Source of the DNA: Bacillus paramycoides
GTDB taxonomy: Bacteria; Bacillota; Bacilli; Bacillales; Bacillaceae_G
Reading direction: 5' to 3'
DNA length: 58,350 nt
Assembly (NCBI RefSeq): GCF_001884235.1
Contig: NZ_MAOI01000029.1
Span: forward strand, 1 to 58,350
Shown here: piece by piece, positions 1 through 9,853 of the stretch
Layout: every line of letters begins with the position of its first letter
How positions within the stretch are numbered: the stretch's first letter is position 1
Position numbers and translations under genes: made by a program
Notes under the pieces: generated by a model
What the model was told of the DNA's origin: nothing
What the model saw: only the letters and a program-made list of their open reading frames with translations
Database searches by the model: none

Positions 1-58
1 GTTAGTTTGTCTAGCATCTAAAATAAAAATTGACGTTTCACGTTGTTTGTTTCGTTCA

Positions 59-73
59 GTTTTCAAAGAACTA
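59..73 (-). promoter_or_regulatory. rRNA leader boxA-like antitermination element
   Basis: On the minus strand the leader reads AGTTCTTTGAAAAC, which resembles the boxA element of Bacillus rRNA leaders that recruits NusB/S10 antitermination factors. A small hairpin (GTCGC/GCGAC, 76-93) lies just upstream. The sequence from here to base 1 is typical of the region directly before Bacillus 16S rRNA, but the 16S gene itself is outside the window. Function is inferred from similarity and position. Confidence 0.65.
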
Positions 74-99
74 CTTCGTCGCTCATTTGCGACTTCCTT

Positions 100-128
100 A
101 TGTTAACATCTTCGTTTTTCGATGTCAA
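100..128 (-). promoter_or_regulatory. rRNA operon promoter P2
   Basis: Minus-strand -35 TTGACA (123-128), 17-nt spacer and -10 TAACAT (100-105), with a TG one base upstream of the -10 (extended -10). It sits about 100 nt before the expected 16S start, as P2 does in Bacillus tandem rrn promoters. The -10 region lies in the palindrome ATGTTAACAT, which recurs in the rpoB promoter. Confidence 0.75.
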
Positions 129-187
129 CTAAGTTTTTCAATTTCTTTTTTGTCGTTTTCTGCGTTTCCGCATCAGCGACGTTTATT

Positions 188-241
188 AATTTATCATATA
201 CTTATCCTTAACGTCAACACTTTTTAATAAAAAATTCTTTT
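188..241 (-). promoter_or_regulatory. rRNA operon promoter P1 with A/T-rich upstream element
   Basis: Minus-strand -35 TTGACG (212-217) is followed after 18 nt by TAAATT (188-193). Directly upstream (218-241) is a strongly A-rich tract that looks like an UP element for the alpha subunit. About 90 bp separate it from P2, the usual tandem rrn arrangement. The -10 is a weak match and its exact register is uncertain. The upstream tract overlaps the stop end of the small ORF at 224-535. Confidence 0.55.
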
Positions 242-535
242 TCTTACATAACGAATACATTCTTCTGTATTAGCAACTCTCCGAAATAAACAAAAAATGA
301 TTTTATATCTTTCTTCCATCGCCTTTTTTACAACGCTATGTATATGCTCATCTTCAAAATCAAATAAAAGTTCCTCTAGCTCTCTCTTCAATATGTATTC
401 CATTTCTTTTTTCTCTTCTTTCGTCAACATAAGCCCAAGCAAATCATCACCCCAATAGTTCCTTACGTAATAATAAAAATTCCGCTCGTTTTCACTTATC
501 AATAACACATCACTGAAAAACCAAAATACTATCAT
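224..535 (-). CDS. hypothetical protein, 103 aa
   Basis: I do not recognise this protein. The frame encodes a charged polypeptide: a hydrophobic and aromatic N-terminus (residues 1-25), a highly charged helical middle (about 36-75, many Glu/Lys), and a basic tail ending RKRIFY. No signal peptide or catalytic motif is evident. The Shine-Dalgarno sequence is weak (GTGATGG), so a shorter product from Met36 (68 aa) is possible. The stop lies inside the A/T-rich upstream element of rrn P1 and no terminator separates them, so its transcript should continue into the rRNA operon. It could be a small B. cereus-group protein or a non-coding frame; codon use is compatible with a real gene. Confidence 0.5.
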   Translation of the reverse strand: MIVFWFFSDVLLISENERNFYYYVRNYWGDDLLGLMLTKEEKKEMEYILKRELEELLFDFEDEHIHSVVKKAMEERYKIIFCLFRRVANTEECIRYVRKRIFY

Positions 536-634
536 TCATTATATCCATCACTTACGATATTAATCCCTTGTTCTCTTTTTTTAATTTAAAGCATATATGT
601 AACTGAAAAGGATTGGACAAAGGGGCGTAATATT

Positions 635-1399
635 ATGTTTTTCTTTTTTATTACGAGTAAAAGAACATTTAAACACATTAGCTTAATAGTCGTACTTTCC
701 TTATTTACAGCATGGCTACTCTTTTTAAAAACATATTCACATGAATCTGCTTTTTCAACTGCTACTGGCCCTAAAGTAATTTACAAAGGGGACACCGCTA
801 AAAAACAAGTTGCATTCACGTTCGACATTAGTTGGGGAGACAAAAAAGCTATTCCAATCCTTGATACACTCAAAGAAAGAGAAATTAAGAATGCAACCTT
901 CTTTCTCTCTGCTGCATGGGCTGAAAGACACCCTGATATTGTCGAACGCATCATGAAAGATGGACATGAGATTGGTAGTATGGGCTATAATTACACGTCC
1001 TACACTTCACTAGAAGCAACTGAAATACGAAGAGATCTTTTGCGGGCACAAGATGTTTTTACGAAGCTTGGTGTAAAACAAGTCAAGCTATTGCGTCCAC
1101 CTAGTGGAGACTTTAACAAAACAACCCTTAAAATAGCAGAATCACTCGGATACACTATCGTCCATTGGAGTAACGATTCAAATGACTGGAAAAATCCCGG
1201 CGTAAATAACATCGTTTCCACCGTCTCTAGCAATTTGAAGGGCGGAGATATCGTCTTATTACACGCTTCCGATTCTGCCCTTCAAACAAATAAAGCTTTA
1301 CCACTACTCTTACAAAAATTAAAGAGTGACGGTTATGAACAAACATCTGTATCACAACTTATATCAAACACTAGTACGAAAAGCGAAGATATAAAGTAG
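635..1399 (+). CDS. pdaB: PdaB-type polysaccharide deacetylase homologue (sporulation)
   Basis: A 254-aa NodB/polysaccharide-deacetylase fold protein with an N-terminal membrane anchor or signal segment (about residues 12-31). In B. subtilis PdaB is a sporulation protein needed to keep spores intact late in development. Motif 1 reads TFDISWGD, motif 3 RPPSGDFN and the last motif LLHAS. In motif 2 the usual metal-binding His pair is absent ([14 protein letters not shown]), so classical zinc-dependent deacetylation is doubtful. The start follows AAAGGGG at 9 nt spacing. It is transcribed against the surrounding strand, converging on kbaA with a shared terminator. Confidence 0.9.
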   Translation: MFFFFITSKRTFKHISLIVVLSLFTAWLLFLKTYSHESAFSTATGPKVIYKGDTAKKQVAFTFDISWGDKKAIPILDTLKEREIKNATFFLSAAWAERHPDIVERIMKDGHEIGSMGYNYTSYTSLEATEIRRDLLRAQDVFTKLGVKQVKLLRPPSGDFNKTTLKIAESLGYTIVHWSNDSNDWKNPGVNNIVSTVSSNLKGGDIVLLHASDSALQTNKALPLLLQKLKSDGYEQTSVSQLISNTSTKSEDIK

Positions 1400-1426
1400 T
1401 TCACTTCCAAACAGTTCTTCACGCAT

Positions 1427-1468
1427 AAAAAGCTCTACTATCTTACGTTAAGATAGTAGAGCTTTTTT
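1427..1468. terminator. bidirectional terminator between pdaB and kbaA
   Basis: A long perfect stem, GCTCTACTATCTTA paired with TAAGATAGTAGAGC, is flanked by A-run and T-run on opposite sides. It can act as an intrinsic terminator for both converging genes. Confidence 0.88.
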
Positions 1469-1504
1469 ATTCAGCCAATTAAAACTCTTCGTCCGCTCTT
1501 TGAA

Positions 1505-2116
1505 TTAAACGGATTTACTCGTCTGTCCTATTAAACGATGTAATACAAGCAACTGATATGCATTACATAATAGAAGTGGTATAACCATTAAATATAACCA
1601 ATCTGTATCATTAATCCGAAGCGCTGGTACCCACTCAAGAATTGTTACAACAACCATAAAAAACAGAGCGGGCACAAAAGCTTTTTTGTTTGTTTCTTTA
1701 CTCTTTACGTAAGCAACAATCGCTCCAAATACAAATAACACGCCAGCAACAAGTATGTTATTCCCCAATGAAACTTCTCCATTTGCAATAAGTACTGACC
1801 TTAAATAAACAAAATCAAACAATACGAACGCAATAAAGAAAAGCTGTACTGCATTCCATAAAGAAGATGACCGGAACATCCCTAGTCCAAAACGATGGAT
1901 TGTTAAATACGCAAAGAATCCCATTTGACTTATAACACTAAAAATAAATCCTATGCCCATCAACCAAAAAGAAATCGCTAAAATTTCTTTACCGTCGAAA
2001 TTTTGAAAAAATTTAGCGTACTTGTCCCACTCCAAAACAAACCCAATAAAGACTGTGCTAATCCCACCAAGAAACAACGTCGTTAAAAATAGTCGTACCC
2101 ACTTGCGGCTATTCAC
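1505..2116 (-). CDS. kbaA: KinB-signalling pathway activation protein KbaA
   Basis: A 203-aa integral membrane protein with about six hydrophobic segments (near residues 8-28, 45-68, 87-107, 119-138, 145-163, 170-193). In B. subtilis KbaA is needed for activity of the KinB branch of the sporulation phosphorelay, feeding phosphate towards Spo0A. The start codon is GTG preceded by GGGGGATG. It lies back-to-back with gerD and tail-to-tail with pdaB. Family assignment rests on length, topology and the conserved salA-gerD-kbaA-pdaB neighbourhood. Confidence 0.9.
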   Translation of the reverse strand: MNSRKWVRLFLTTLFLGGISTVFIGFVLEWDKYAKFFQNFDGKEILAISFWLMGIGFIFSVISQMGFFAYLTIHRFGLGMFRSSSLWNAVQLFFIAFVLFDFVYLRSVLIANGEVSLGNNILVAGVLFVFGAIVAYVKSKETNKKAFVPALFFMVVVTILEWVPALRINDTDWLYLMVIPLLLCNAYQLLVLHRLIGQTSKSV

Positions 2117-2191
2117 AACACATCCCCCATTATTCTTATATTTCTAATTAAATTGTATCAATGACAATTTCAAAAAGCTAGCCATGTTCAT

Positions 2192-2220
2192 GTATAAATT
2201 CCTTAAAGATATTTATATTA
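2192..2220 (+). promoter_or_regulatory. possible sigma-G-like promoter of gerD
   Basis: GTATA (2192-2196), 17 nt, then TATATTA (2214-2220) resembles the forespore sigma-G pattern GHATR ... CATnHTA with one mismatch in the -10. It lies about 35 nt before the gerD start. GerD is a forespore product in B. subtilis, which fits, but this is a pattern match in A/T-rich DNA. Confidence 0.4.
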
Positions 2221-2255
2221 AAAAAAGAGAACTGTGCTGAAAGGAGCTCCAACTT

Positions 2256-2867
2256 ATGAAACGGATGCTGCTCGTTTCGATTTCTTCTCTTTTACTTTTC
2301 GCACTAGTAGCATGTGCACAAGGAAAAGACACGAAATCTGAACTAGATTACGATCAAACAAAGAAAATGATTGTTGATATTTTAAAAACCGATCAAGGAA
2401 AAAAAGCAATCCAAGATGTATTAAAGGATGAAAAAATGAAACAAGCACTCATACTAGATGAAACGGTAGTAAAGAAAACGATTGAAGATGCGATGGTATC
2501 CGACAAAGGACAACAATTCTGGGAAAAACTCTTTAAAGACCCTGAGTTCTCATCGAAATTTGCTAAAAGTATGGGAAAAGAACAAACAAACTTGATGAAA
2601 ACTTTACTTAAAGATCCTGAATACCAATCAGGTGTTATAGAGATTATGAAGAATCCTGAAGTAGAAAAAATCATGTTACAAACAATGAAGAGTAAAGAAT
2701 ATCGTCAATATTTACAACAAGTACTAACCGAAACCGCCGAAAGTCCACTCTTCCAAGCTAAAATGATCGATATCATTAGTAAAGGTGTGCAAAAAGCCGA
2801 AAAAGGCGGATCTGCTAAAAAAGGCGGTGAAGGTGGTTCTCAAAGTGGGAGTAAAGAGCAAAAGTAA
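2256..2867 (+). CDS. gerD: spore germination lipoprotein GerD
   Basis: A 203-aa lipoprotein with a lipobox LVAC (Cys about residue 20) after a hydrophobic signal peptide. The middle is rich in charged helical segments with repeated DPE/NPE-type motifs, and the C-terminus is a low-complexity Gly/Ser/Lys tail. In B. subtilis GerD sits at the spore inner membrane and is required for clustering nutrient germinant receptors into the germinosome. The start follows AAAGGAG. It is convergent with salA, sharing a terminator, and divergent from kbaA. Confidence 0.93.
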   Translation: MKRMLLVSISSLLLFALVACAQGKDTKSELDYDQTKKMIVDILKTDQGKKAIQDVLKDEKMKQALILDETVVKKTIEDAMVSDKGQQFWEKLFKDPEFSSKFAKSMGKEQTNLMKTLLKDPEYQSGVIEIMKNPEVEKIMLQTMKSKEYRQYLQQVLTETAESPLFQAKMIDIISKGVQKAEKGGSAKKGGEGGSQSGSKEQK

Positions 2868-2880
2868 AAATAATAATTAT

Positions 2881-2920
2881 AATAATGAGTGGACAATGTA
2901 TGTATTGCCCACTCATTATT
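2881..2920. terminator. bidirectional terminator between gerD and salA
   Basis: Seventeen-base arms (2881-2897 and 2904-2920) with one mismatch and a 6-nt loop sit between the two convergent stop codons. Flanking A/T runs are short, but the stem is strong. Confidence 0.8.
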
Positions 2921-2923
2921 ACT

Positions 2924-3991
2924 TTACTTTTGTGTAACGGCCGTTTTATCAATAACTGTCTCAGCTATCGCACGATAAATGAGACCCGTTGTATGTGTAT
3001 CTTCATATACTGACGGCGCAAAGTCTTCTTTATTCCAATCAGGTTGCTGAAGTGGAATTCGGCCAAGTACATCCGTTTGGAGTTCCGTAGCTAGTTTGTC
3101 TCCTCCGCCTCTTCCAAACACATACTCTTTCTCACCAGTTGCTTTACTTTCAAAGTATGCCATATTTTCAACGACACCAAGAATGCTATGTTCTGTACGT
3201 AAAGCCATCGCTCCAGCGCGCGCTGCTACAAACGCTGCTGTTGGATGCGGCGTTGTTACAATAATCTCTTTACAAGACGGCAACATCGAATGCACATCTA
3301 ACGCAACGTCACCCGTGCCTGGCGGTAGGTCTAATACTAAGTAATCTAAATCACCCCATTCTACTTCTGTGAAGAAGTGATTTAACATTTTTCCAAGCAT
3401 AGGTCCTCTCCAAATAACAGGCGCATTATCTTCTACAAAGAATCCCATTGAGATTACTTTCACACCTAGACGCTCCACTGGAATTATCTTATCGCCTCTT
3501 ACGATTGGACGTTTTTCTATACCCATCATATCCGGTACACTAAAACCGTAAATATCTGCATCAATGATACCGACTTTTTTCCCTAAACGAGCTAAAGCAA
3601 TTGCAAGGTTAACGGAAACAGTCGATTTTCCTACCCCGCCTTTTCCACTTGCCACTGCTAAAAATGTTGTTTTTGAGTTTGGTGATAATAAAGATTCACT
3701 TTTCTCTTCTTCTTGCGGTGGTGCAAACTGAGCTAATTCCTCTTCTGTAAATTCTGCGAAACGAAGTCCAACTGTTGCTGCTCCAAGTTCTTTTACTAAC
3801 TTTACAATTCCAGACTGCAACTGCATTTGTTCCGCTGTACCTGTTTTTACAATTGCAATTTTAACACTTACATGTTCCTTCTCAGGCTTGACTGTTACCT
3901 CTTTAATTGCATTTGTTTCTTTTAACGTTTTATGTAAAAACGGATCTACAATCCCCTCCAACGCTTCCACTACTTGCTCTTTTGTTACCAT
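2924..3991 (-). CDS. salA: SalA, Mrp/NBP35-family P-loop ATPase
   Basis: A 355-aa protein with an N-terminal MIP18/DUF59-like domain (about residues 1-90) and a C-terminal Mrp-type P-loop domain: deviant Walker A GKGGVGKST near residue 115, then DADIYG and DLPPGTGD. In B. subtilis SalA acts as a regulator that lowers scoC expression and so raises exoprotease production. Mrp relatives carry Fe-S clusters. The CxxC usually seen near the ENM-Y segment is absent here (ENMAYFESK...), which argues against the canonical bridging cluster. It lies downstream of cwlD and converges on gerD. Confidence 0.9.
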   Translation of the reverse strand: MVTKEQVVEALEGIVDPFLHKTLKETNAIKEVTVKPEKEHVSVKIAIVKTGTAEQMQLQSGIVKLVKELGAATVGLRFAEFTEEELAQFAPPQEEEKSESLLSPNSKTTFLAVASGKGGVGKSTVSVNLAIALARLGKKVGIIDADIYGFSVPDMMGIEKRPIVRGDKIIPVERLGVKVISMGFFVEDNAPVIWRGPMLGKMLNHFFTEVEWGDLDYLVLDLPPGTGDVALDVHSMLPSCKEIIVTTPHPTAAFVAARAGAMALRTEHSILGVVENMAYFESKATGEKEYVFGRGGGDKLATELQTDVLGRIPLQQPDWNKEDFAPSVYEDTHTTGLIYRAIAETVIDKTAVTQK

Positions 3992-4135
3992 AATTAGCCC
4001 AGCCCCCTGTATGAAAAATAACGTAATGTTAATTGAATTTATCTCTCTTTATTTTTGAAATAAATGCGTTTACATTTCCAGTATAACATATTTTCGGAAA
4101 ACTTCGTTAACGAGAGAAACTCGAAAAAATCCTCC

Positions 4136-4849
4136 TTATTCTGGAGGATTTCCCTTTTCCGTAAAATAACGTAATATACCACGATATATTGCAGCTGCTA
4201 CTTTTTGCTGATATTTCTCCGAATTTAACATATATCTTTCATTCACATTCGATAAAAAGCCAGCCTCAATTAAAGCACCCGGTGTTTTAGCATACTTCAA
4301 TAAGTACACGTGAGGAATTGTTTTAGCGGAACGATTCGTATTTTCTAAGCTTGTTCTCAATTCAGCTTGTATAAATTTCGCAGCCCGTTCATTTTCAATT
4401 AAAGAACGGTAATAGAACGTTTGTGCGCCTTTGGATCCACCACTAGTTAGAGCATTTAAATGGATACTTGCAAAAAAGTCTACATCAGGCTTATTAATGA
4501 TCTCTACACGCCTTTTTAAATCCTCTGCTTTACGTCTACTATATGACTTTGTATCTTTGTTAGCTAAATCATAATCTCCCTCACGTGTTAAAATAACTAA
4601 AGCACCTTGTTCTTGTAAATAATCTTGTACCTTTTTTGTAATCTCAAGTGTAATATCTTTTTCTACAATATCCTTTCCACCAACAGCCCCTCCGTCTGGT
4701 CCACCATGTCCAGCATCCAATACAATTACTTTCCCTGATAAGGGTAAATTCCAAGCTCGCCACGATTTTGTAATTTGAAATTCTTGTTTGACTAAAAAAA
4801 ACAAAACAACCGCAGCGAGCGCAAAAGAGATAATTCGAATTCTCTTCAT
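4136..4849 (-). CDS. cwlD: germination-specific N-acetylmuramoyl-L-alanine amidase CwlD
   Basis: A 237-aa Amidase_3 family zinc enzyme. The N-terminus carries a membrane or signal segment (residues 5-20). Catalytic motifs are visible: LDAGHGG (zinc His), the Glu-containing strand near VEKDITLE, SIHLNA (second zinc His) and LIEAGFLSN (catalytic Glu). In Bacillus spores CwlD removes peptide side chains from muramic acid so that PdaA can make muramic-delta-lactam, the mark recognised by germination lytic enzymes. The start follows a strong GGAGGAGGAAAGG. It lies 66 nt downstream of ybaK. Confidence 0.95.
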   Translation of the reverse strand: MKRIRIISFALAAVVLFFLVKQEFQITKSWRAWNLPLSGKVIVLDAGHGGPDGGAVGGKDIVEKDITLEITKKVQDYLQEQGALVILTREGDYDLANKDTKSYSRRKAEDLKRRVEIINKPDVDFFASIHLNALTSGGSKGAQTFYYRSLIENERAAKFIQAELRTSLENTNRSAKTIPHVYLLKYAKTPGALIEAGFLSNVNERYMLNSEKYQQKVAAAIYRGILRYFTEKGNPPE

Positions 4850-4915
4850 ACCTTTCCTCCTCCAGCTAGTCCCTCTAATTACTTATATGGGACAAGAGGA
4901 AAGTTTATGCTTGTC

Positions 4916-5344
4916 TTAGTGTAGCTTTAATCGATATCTTCTTTCACCTTTTTCATATCCTTCCTGCCACCACAAGCCGATAAACTGCTGGCAAGATTCA
5001 TAAAGTAATTCCTCATCATTTAATTTAATTTCTCGTATAGTCATACTTGTTAAAAATTGAAATAGTGTTTCAGTTAATTGTTGTTCTTCCTCTAATGCTC
5101 TATATTTCACATCAAAGAATGATTCACCATAATAACCAAATTTACTGTATCTCGCTCCTAACAAATAAGATTCTATCCCTAATTCAATACAATAATCTTC
5201 ATACTGACGATGAAGCTCTTGCATATGAAAAGCATCACGAATATTTGAACGTAATGTTTTTAATGATAATTCTCGCAGCATCTTCCGCTCGTATTTTAAC
5301 TGCTTTTCTTTTTGTTTTTCTTGTAAGTTGACAATGACATTCAT
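4916..5344 (-). CDS. ybaK: YbaK, DUF2521-family protein
   Basis: A 142-aa soluble protein of the DUF2521 family, found in Bacillus between rpsI and cwlD. The N-terminus is strongly charged and probably coiled-coil (Lys/Glu-rich, residues 7-35). The rest has many Tyr/Glu residues and no catalytic motif that I can identify. The function is unknown. Its position before cwlD suggests co-transcription with that gene. A perfect 14-nt palindrome precedes the Shine-Dalgarno sequence. Confidence 0.85.
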   Translation of the reverse strand: MNVIVNLQEKQKEKQLKYERKMLRELSLKTLRSNIRDAFHMQELHRQYEDYCIELGIESYLLGARYSKFGYYGESFFDVKYRALEEEQQLTETLFQFLTSMTIREIKLNDEELLYESCQQFIGLWWQEGYEKGERRYRLKLH

Positions 5345-5361
5345 AGTACTTATAAACCTCC

Positions 5362-5375
5362 CTAATACGTATTAG
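5362..5375. repeat. perfect 14-nt palindrome before ybaK
   Basis: CTAATACGTATTAG is a perfect inverted repeat abutting the ybaK ribosome-binding site (GGGAGG). It could be an operator or a short hairpin that affects initiation, or chance in A/T-rich DNA. No regulator is suggested by the sequence. Confidence 0.6.
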
Positions 5376-5462
5376 TCTAAACCTCTAAAGAAGAAGCATA
5401 CGTAGGACGATAGCACTAAAATATTCCAAACTACAAAAATACAGAAGAGGAATTAAACATAA

Positions 5463-5490
5463 AAAACCCCAACCAAAATGGTTGGGGTTT
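5463..5490 (-). terminator. terminator after rpsI
   Basis: A 12-bp stem AAACCCCAACCA/TGGTTGGGGTTT with a 4-nt loop and a T-run on the minus strand lies directly after the rpsI stop. It marks the end of the rplM-rpsI unit. Confidence 0.92.
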
Positions 5491-5504
5491 GAAGTTCGCA
5501 AAAA

Positions 5505-5897
5505 TTAACGTTTTGAGAACTGAGGTGCACGACGTGCGCCTTTAAGACCGTATTTTTTACGCTCTTTCATACGTGCGTCACGAGTTAATAGACCTGCACG
5601 TTTTAGTGTTAGACGGTATTCTGGATCAGCTTTTAATAAAGCGCGAGAAATACCGTGACGAATAGCACCAGCTTGACCAGTGTATCCACCACCATTTACG
5701 TTTACAAGTACATCGTAGTTACCTAAAGTTTCTGTTGCAACTAGAGGTTGTTTCACTACTTCACGTAATGCAGCAAATGGGATATAGTTTTCAAAATCAC
5801 GACCGTTAATGATAACGCGTCCTTCGCCTGGAACTAGGCGTACGCGCGCTACTGAACTCTTACGACGTCCAGTGCCATAGTATTGAACCTGTGCCAA
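5505..5897 (-). CDS. rpsI: 30S ribosomal protein S9 (uS9)
   Basis: A 130-aa basic protein of the usual S9 length. The N-terminus has [12 protein letters not shown] and the C-terminus ends QFSKR; this tail reaches the P-site tRNA anticodon stem in the 30S head. It is the second gene of the rplM-rpsI pair, 21 nt after rplM, and is followed at once by a strong terminator. Confidence 0.97.
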
Positions 5898-5918
5898 AGT
5901 AAGCCCTCCTTTAATTAA

Positions 5919-6356
5919 TTATCCGCGAAGTTCGTAAACTTCTGGTTTTTGTGCTTGGTGTGGATGCTCTGCTCCAGCATACACGTTTAGTTTCTTAGAA
6001 ACTTGACGTCCTAAACGTCCTTTTGGAAGCATGCCTTTAATTGCAAGCTCTAACATTTGTACAGGGTAGTTTGTACGCATTTCTAGAGCTGTTCTTTGCT
6101 TAAGTCCACCTGGGTGGTTAGTGTGACGGTAGTAAATTTTATCGTTTAATTTATTACCTGTTAAATGAATTTTCTCAGCGTTAATAATAATTACATGATC
6201 ACCCGTGTCAACGTGTGGTGTAAATGTAGGTTTGTTTTTACCACGTAAAATGGATGCTACTTCACTAGCTAGGCGACCTAAAGTTTGACCTTCAGCGTCA
6301 ACCACATACCATTTACGCTCAACTTCGTTAGCTTTTGCCATAAAAGTCGTACGCAT
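5919..6356 (-). CDS. rplM: 50S ribosomal protein L13 (uL13)
   Basis: A 145-aa protein with the family N-terminus MRTTFMAK and the conserved [14 protein letters not shown] and GMLPKGRLG segments. L13 is an early assembly protein that binds 23S rRNA. It has its own promoter and a folded leader upstream (6396-6451), so its synthesis is probably autoregulated. The GGAGGG Shine-Dalgarno is well placed. Confidence 0.97.
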
Positions 6357-6395
6357 GTGTTTCCCTCCTCGTTATCTTTTCCATAGAAAAAATCT

Positions 6396-6451
6396 ATTGT
6401 TTATCTTAAACACGATTTCCTTCCGGGGCTAATCGTGGTTTTAGAAACAAT
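6396..6451 (-). promoter_or_regulatory. L13 leader RNA (rplM-rpsI autoregulatory element)
   Basis: Within the about 100-nt untranslated leader of rplM, the RNA can fold into an outer stem ATTGTTT/AAACAAT (6445-6451 with 6396-6402) and an inner stem CACGATT/AATCGTG capped by a CCCCGGAAGG-containing loop. Rfam describes an L13 leader at this place in Bacillus. Identity is inferred from position and foldability. Confidence 0.65.
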
Positions 6452-6461
6452 ACCATATGTT

Positions 6462-6490
6462 ATGATATACTTTTGAGTTTCTAATGTCAA
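6462..6490 (-). promoter_or_regulatory. sigma-A promoter of rplM-rpsI
   Basis: TTGACA (6485-6490), 17-nt spacer and TATCAT (6462-6467) on the minus strand. The start site should be near 6455, giving a leader of about 100 nt. It lies directly after the truA stop codon. Confidence 0.8.
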
Positions 6491-6508
6491 GCAAATGTTA
6501 CACCAGGA

Positions 6509-7252
6509 TTAGTTGTTATAGTTTACCTGCCATAAGTAAAGTCCATGACCTGGAGCCATCTTTCCAGCAAACTGGCGATTTTGTTTCGCTAAAATCTCTG
6601 GAATGCTATCAGGATCAAGCTTTCCTTGCCCTACGCTAAGTAACGTACCAACAATAATTCTGACCATATTATATAAAAATCCATTACCTACAAAACGAAA
6701 AATTAATTCATCGTCTTGCTCAATTAACTCGATTTCATAAATTGTTCGCACTTTATCTATTTTGTCAGTTTTTGCCGAACAAAAAGAAGTAAAATCATGA
6801 GTCCCGATAAAATAAGGAATTGCTTTTCTTATCGATTCTATTTCAAGTGGATATGGATATTGATATACGTAATTTCTACGGAATACATCCGCAGTCTTTG
6901 ATAATAATACACGATAGCGATATTCTTTTTTCTCGACACCGTAACGTGCATGAAATTCTTCTGTTTTCTTCTCTACCTGCCTGATAACAATATCATCTGG
7001 CAACATTGTATTTAAAGCATTACTCCATTGCCACTCTTCAAGAGACAAAGGTGTATCAAAGTGTATAACTTGTCCTTTCGCGTGAACGGTAGAATCCGTT
7101 CTGCCTGATGCCTGAACACGAACAAGCTCTCCTTTATGCAACTTCTGCAATGCCTTCTCTATTTCTTGTTGAACAGTACGATGCTGTGGCTGAATTTGGT
7201 AACCACAAAAGTGAATGCCATCATATGCAACTGTACATTTTATTCTTTCCAT
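6509..7252 (-). CDS. truA: tRNA pseudouridine(38-40) synthase TruA
   Basis: A 247-aa TruA enzyme that isomerises uridines 38-40 in the tRNA anticodon stem-loop. The catalytic Asp is in the [10 protein letters not shown] motif (about residue 52). The downstream ATG ([12 protein letters not shown]) is chosen because it matches the family start and has GGAG 9 nt before it. An upstream in-frame ATG at 7267 overlaps the ecfT stop (TAATG), so coupling is possible. It is the last gene of the ecf block. Confidence 0.95.
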   Translation of the reverse strand: MERIKCTVAYDGIHFCGYQIQPQHRTVQQEIEKALQKLHKGELVRVQASGRTDSTVHAKGQVIHFDTPLSLEEWQWSNALNTMLPDDIVIRQVEKKTEEFHARYGVEKKEYRYRVLLSKTADVFRRNYVYQYPYPLEIESIRKAIPYFIGTHDFTSFCSAKTDKIDKVRTIYEIELIEQDDELIFRFVGNGFLYNMVRIIVGTLLSVGQGKLDPDSIPEILAKQNRQFAGKMAPGHGLYLWQVNYNN

Positions 7253-7266
7253 TTCTCTATTCTCCA

Positions 7267-8048
7267 TTACGATCGCACCCATGCCAAAATACAAGCTAAA
7301 CAAATTAAGCTTATAATCGTTACTGTATCGCTTGTTTTCCAGCGTAGTTGCCTAAATTTAGTGCGTCCTTCGCCATTTTGATATCCACGAGCTTCCATCG
7401 CAATCGCTAAGTCCTCAGCACGCTTAAAAGCACTAATAAAAAGTGGAACGAGTAATGAGATAATTGCTTTCATCCTATCTTTTATCGGACCTCCGGCAAA
7501 ATCAATACCACGTGACGCTTGTGCTTTCATAATTTTACTCGTTTCATCCATTAATGTCGGGATAAAACGAAGAGAAATAGACATCATTAATGCGATTTCA
7601 TGAACAGGAACCTTTATACGCTTCAATGGTTTTAATAACGTCTCCAAACCATCTGTAATCTCAATTGGTGTCGTTGTTAACGTTAATAATGTCGTCATTA
7701 AAATAATAACGAAGAATCGTATAGAAATGTATATCCCTTGCTCTAATCCTTTTTCATGTATTGAAAACCAACCAAGCTGGAATAGTACATCCCCTTCCTT
7801 ATTTGTAAAAATATGCAGGAAAAATGTAAAAAGAAAAATCCATAAAATTGGTTTTAAGCCCGAAAGTACATAACGAATCGGCACTTTTGCAAAAAATAAA
7901 GCAATGAGTGCATATAAAAATAAAAATCCATATGAAATCGCATTATTTGCTAAGAAAACAACAAATACATATAAAAAGACAATCAACAGCTTCGTACGAG
8001 GATCAAGTTGATGAATGAGTGACTGACCTGGAATGTATCTCCCAATAA

Positions 8049-8061
<13 letters not shown>
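7267..8061 (-). CDS. ecfT: ECF transporter transmembrane component EcfT
   Basis: A 264-aa integral membrane protein, the shared transmembrane scaffold of group II energy-coupling-factor vitamin importers. Several hydrophobic segments fill residues 25-130 and the C-terminus. The cytoplasmic coupling helices carry two Ala/Ser-Arg-Gly motifs, KAQASRG and AMEARG, which dock on the EcfA ATPases. The start overlaps the end of ecfA2 by 13 bp, implying translational coupling. Substrate-binding S components are not in the window. Confidence 0.95.
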
Positions 8062-9847
<1,786 letters not shown>

Positions 9848-9853
9848 TCATCA

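Noticed and set aside
1-58. Start of 16S rRNA at the left edge
   Set aside because: The sequence is the pre-16S leader only; the GAGTTTGATCCTGGCTC hallmark is not present.
4860-4910. Sigma-G-like GCATA ... CATATAA upstream of cwlD
   Set aside because: The spacing is short by about two bases and the match is partial, although cwlD is sporulation-controlled in B. subtilis.
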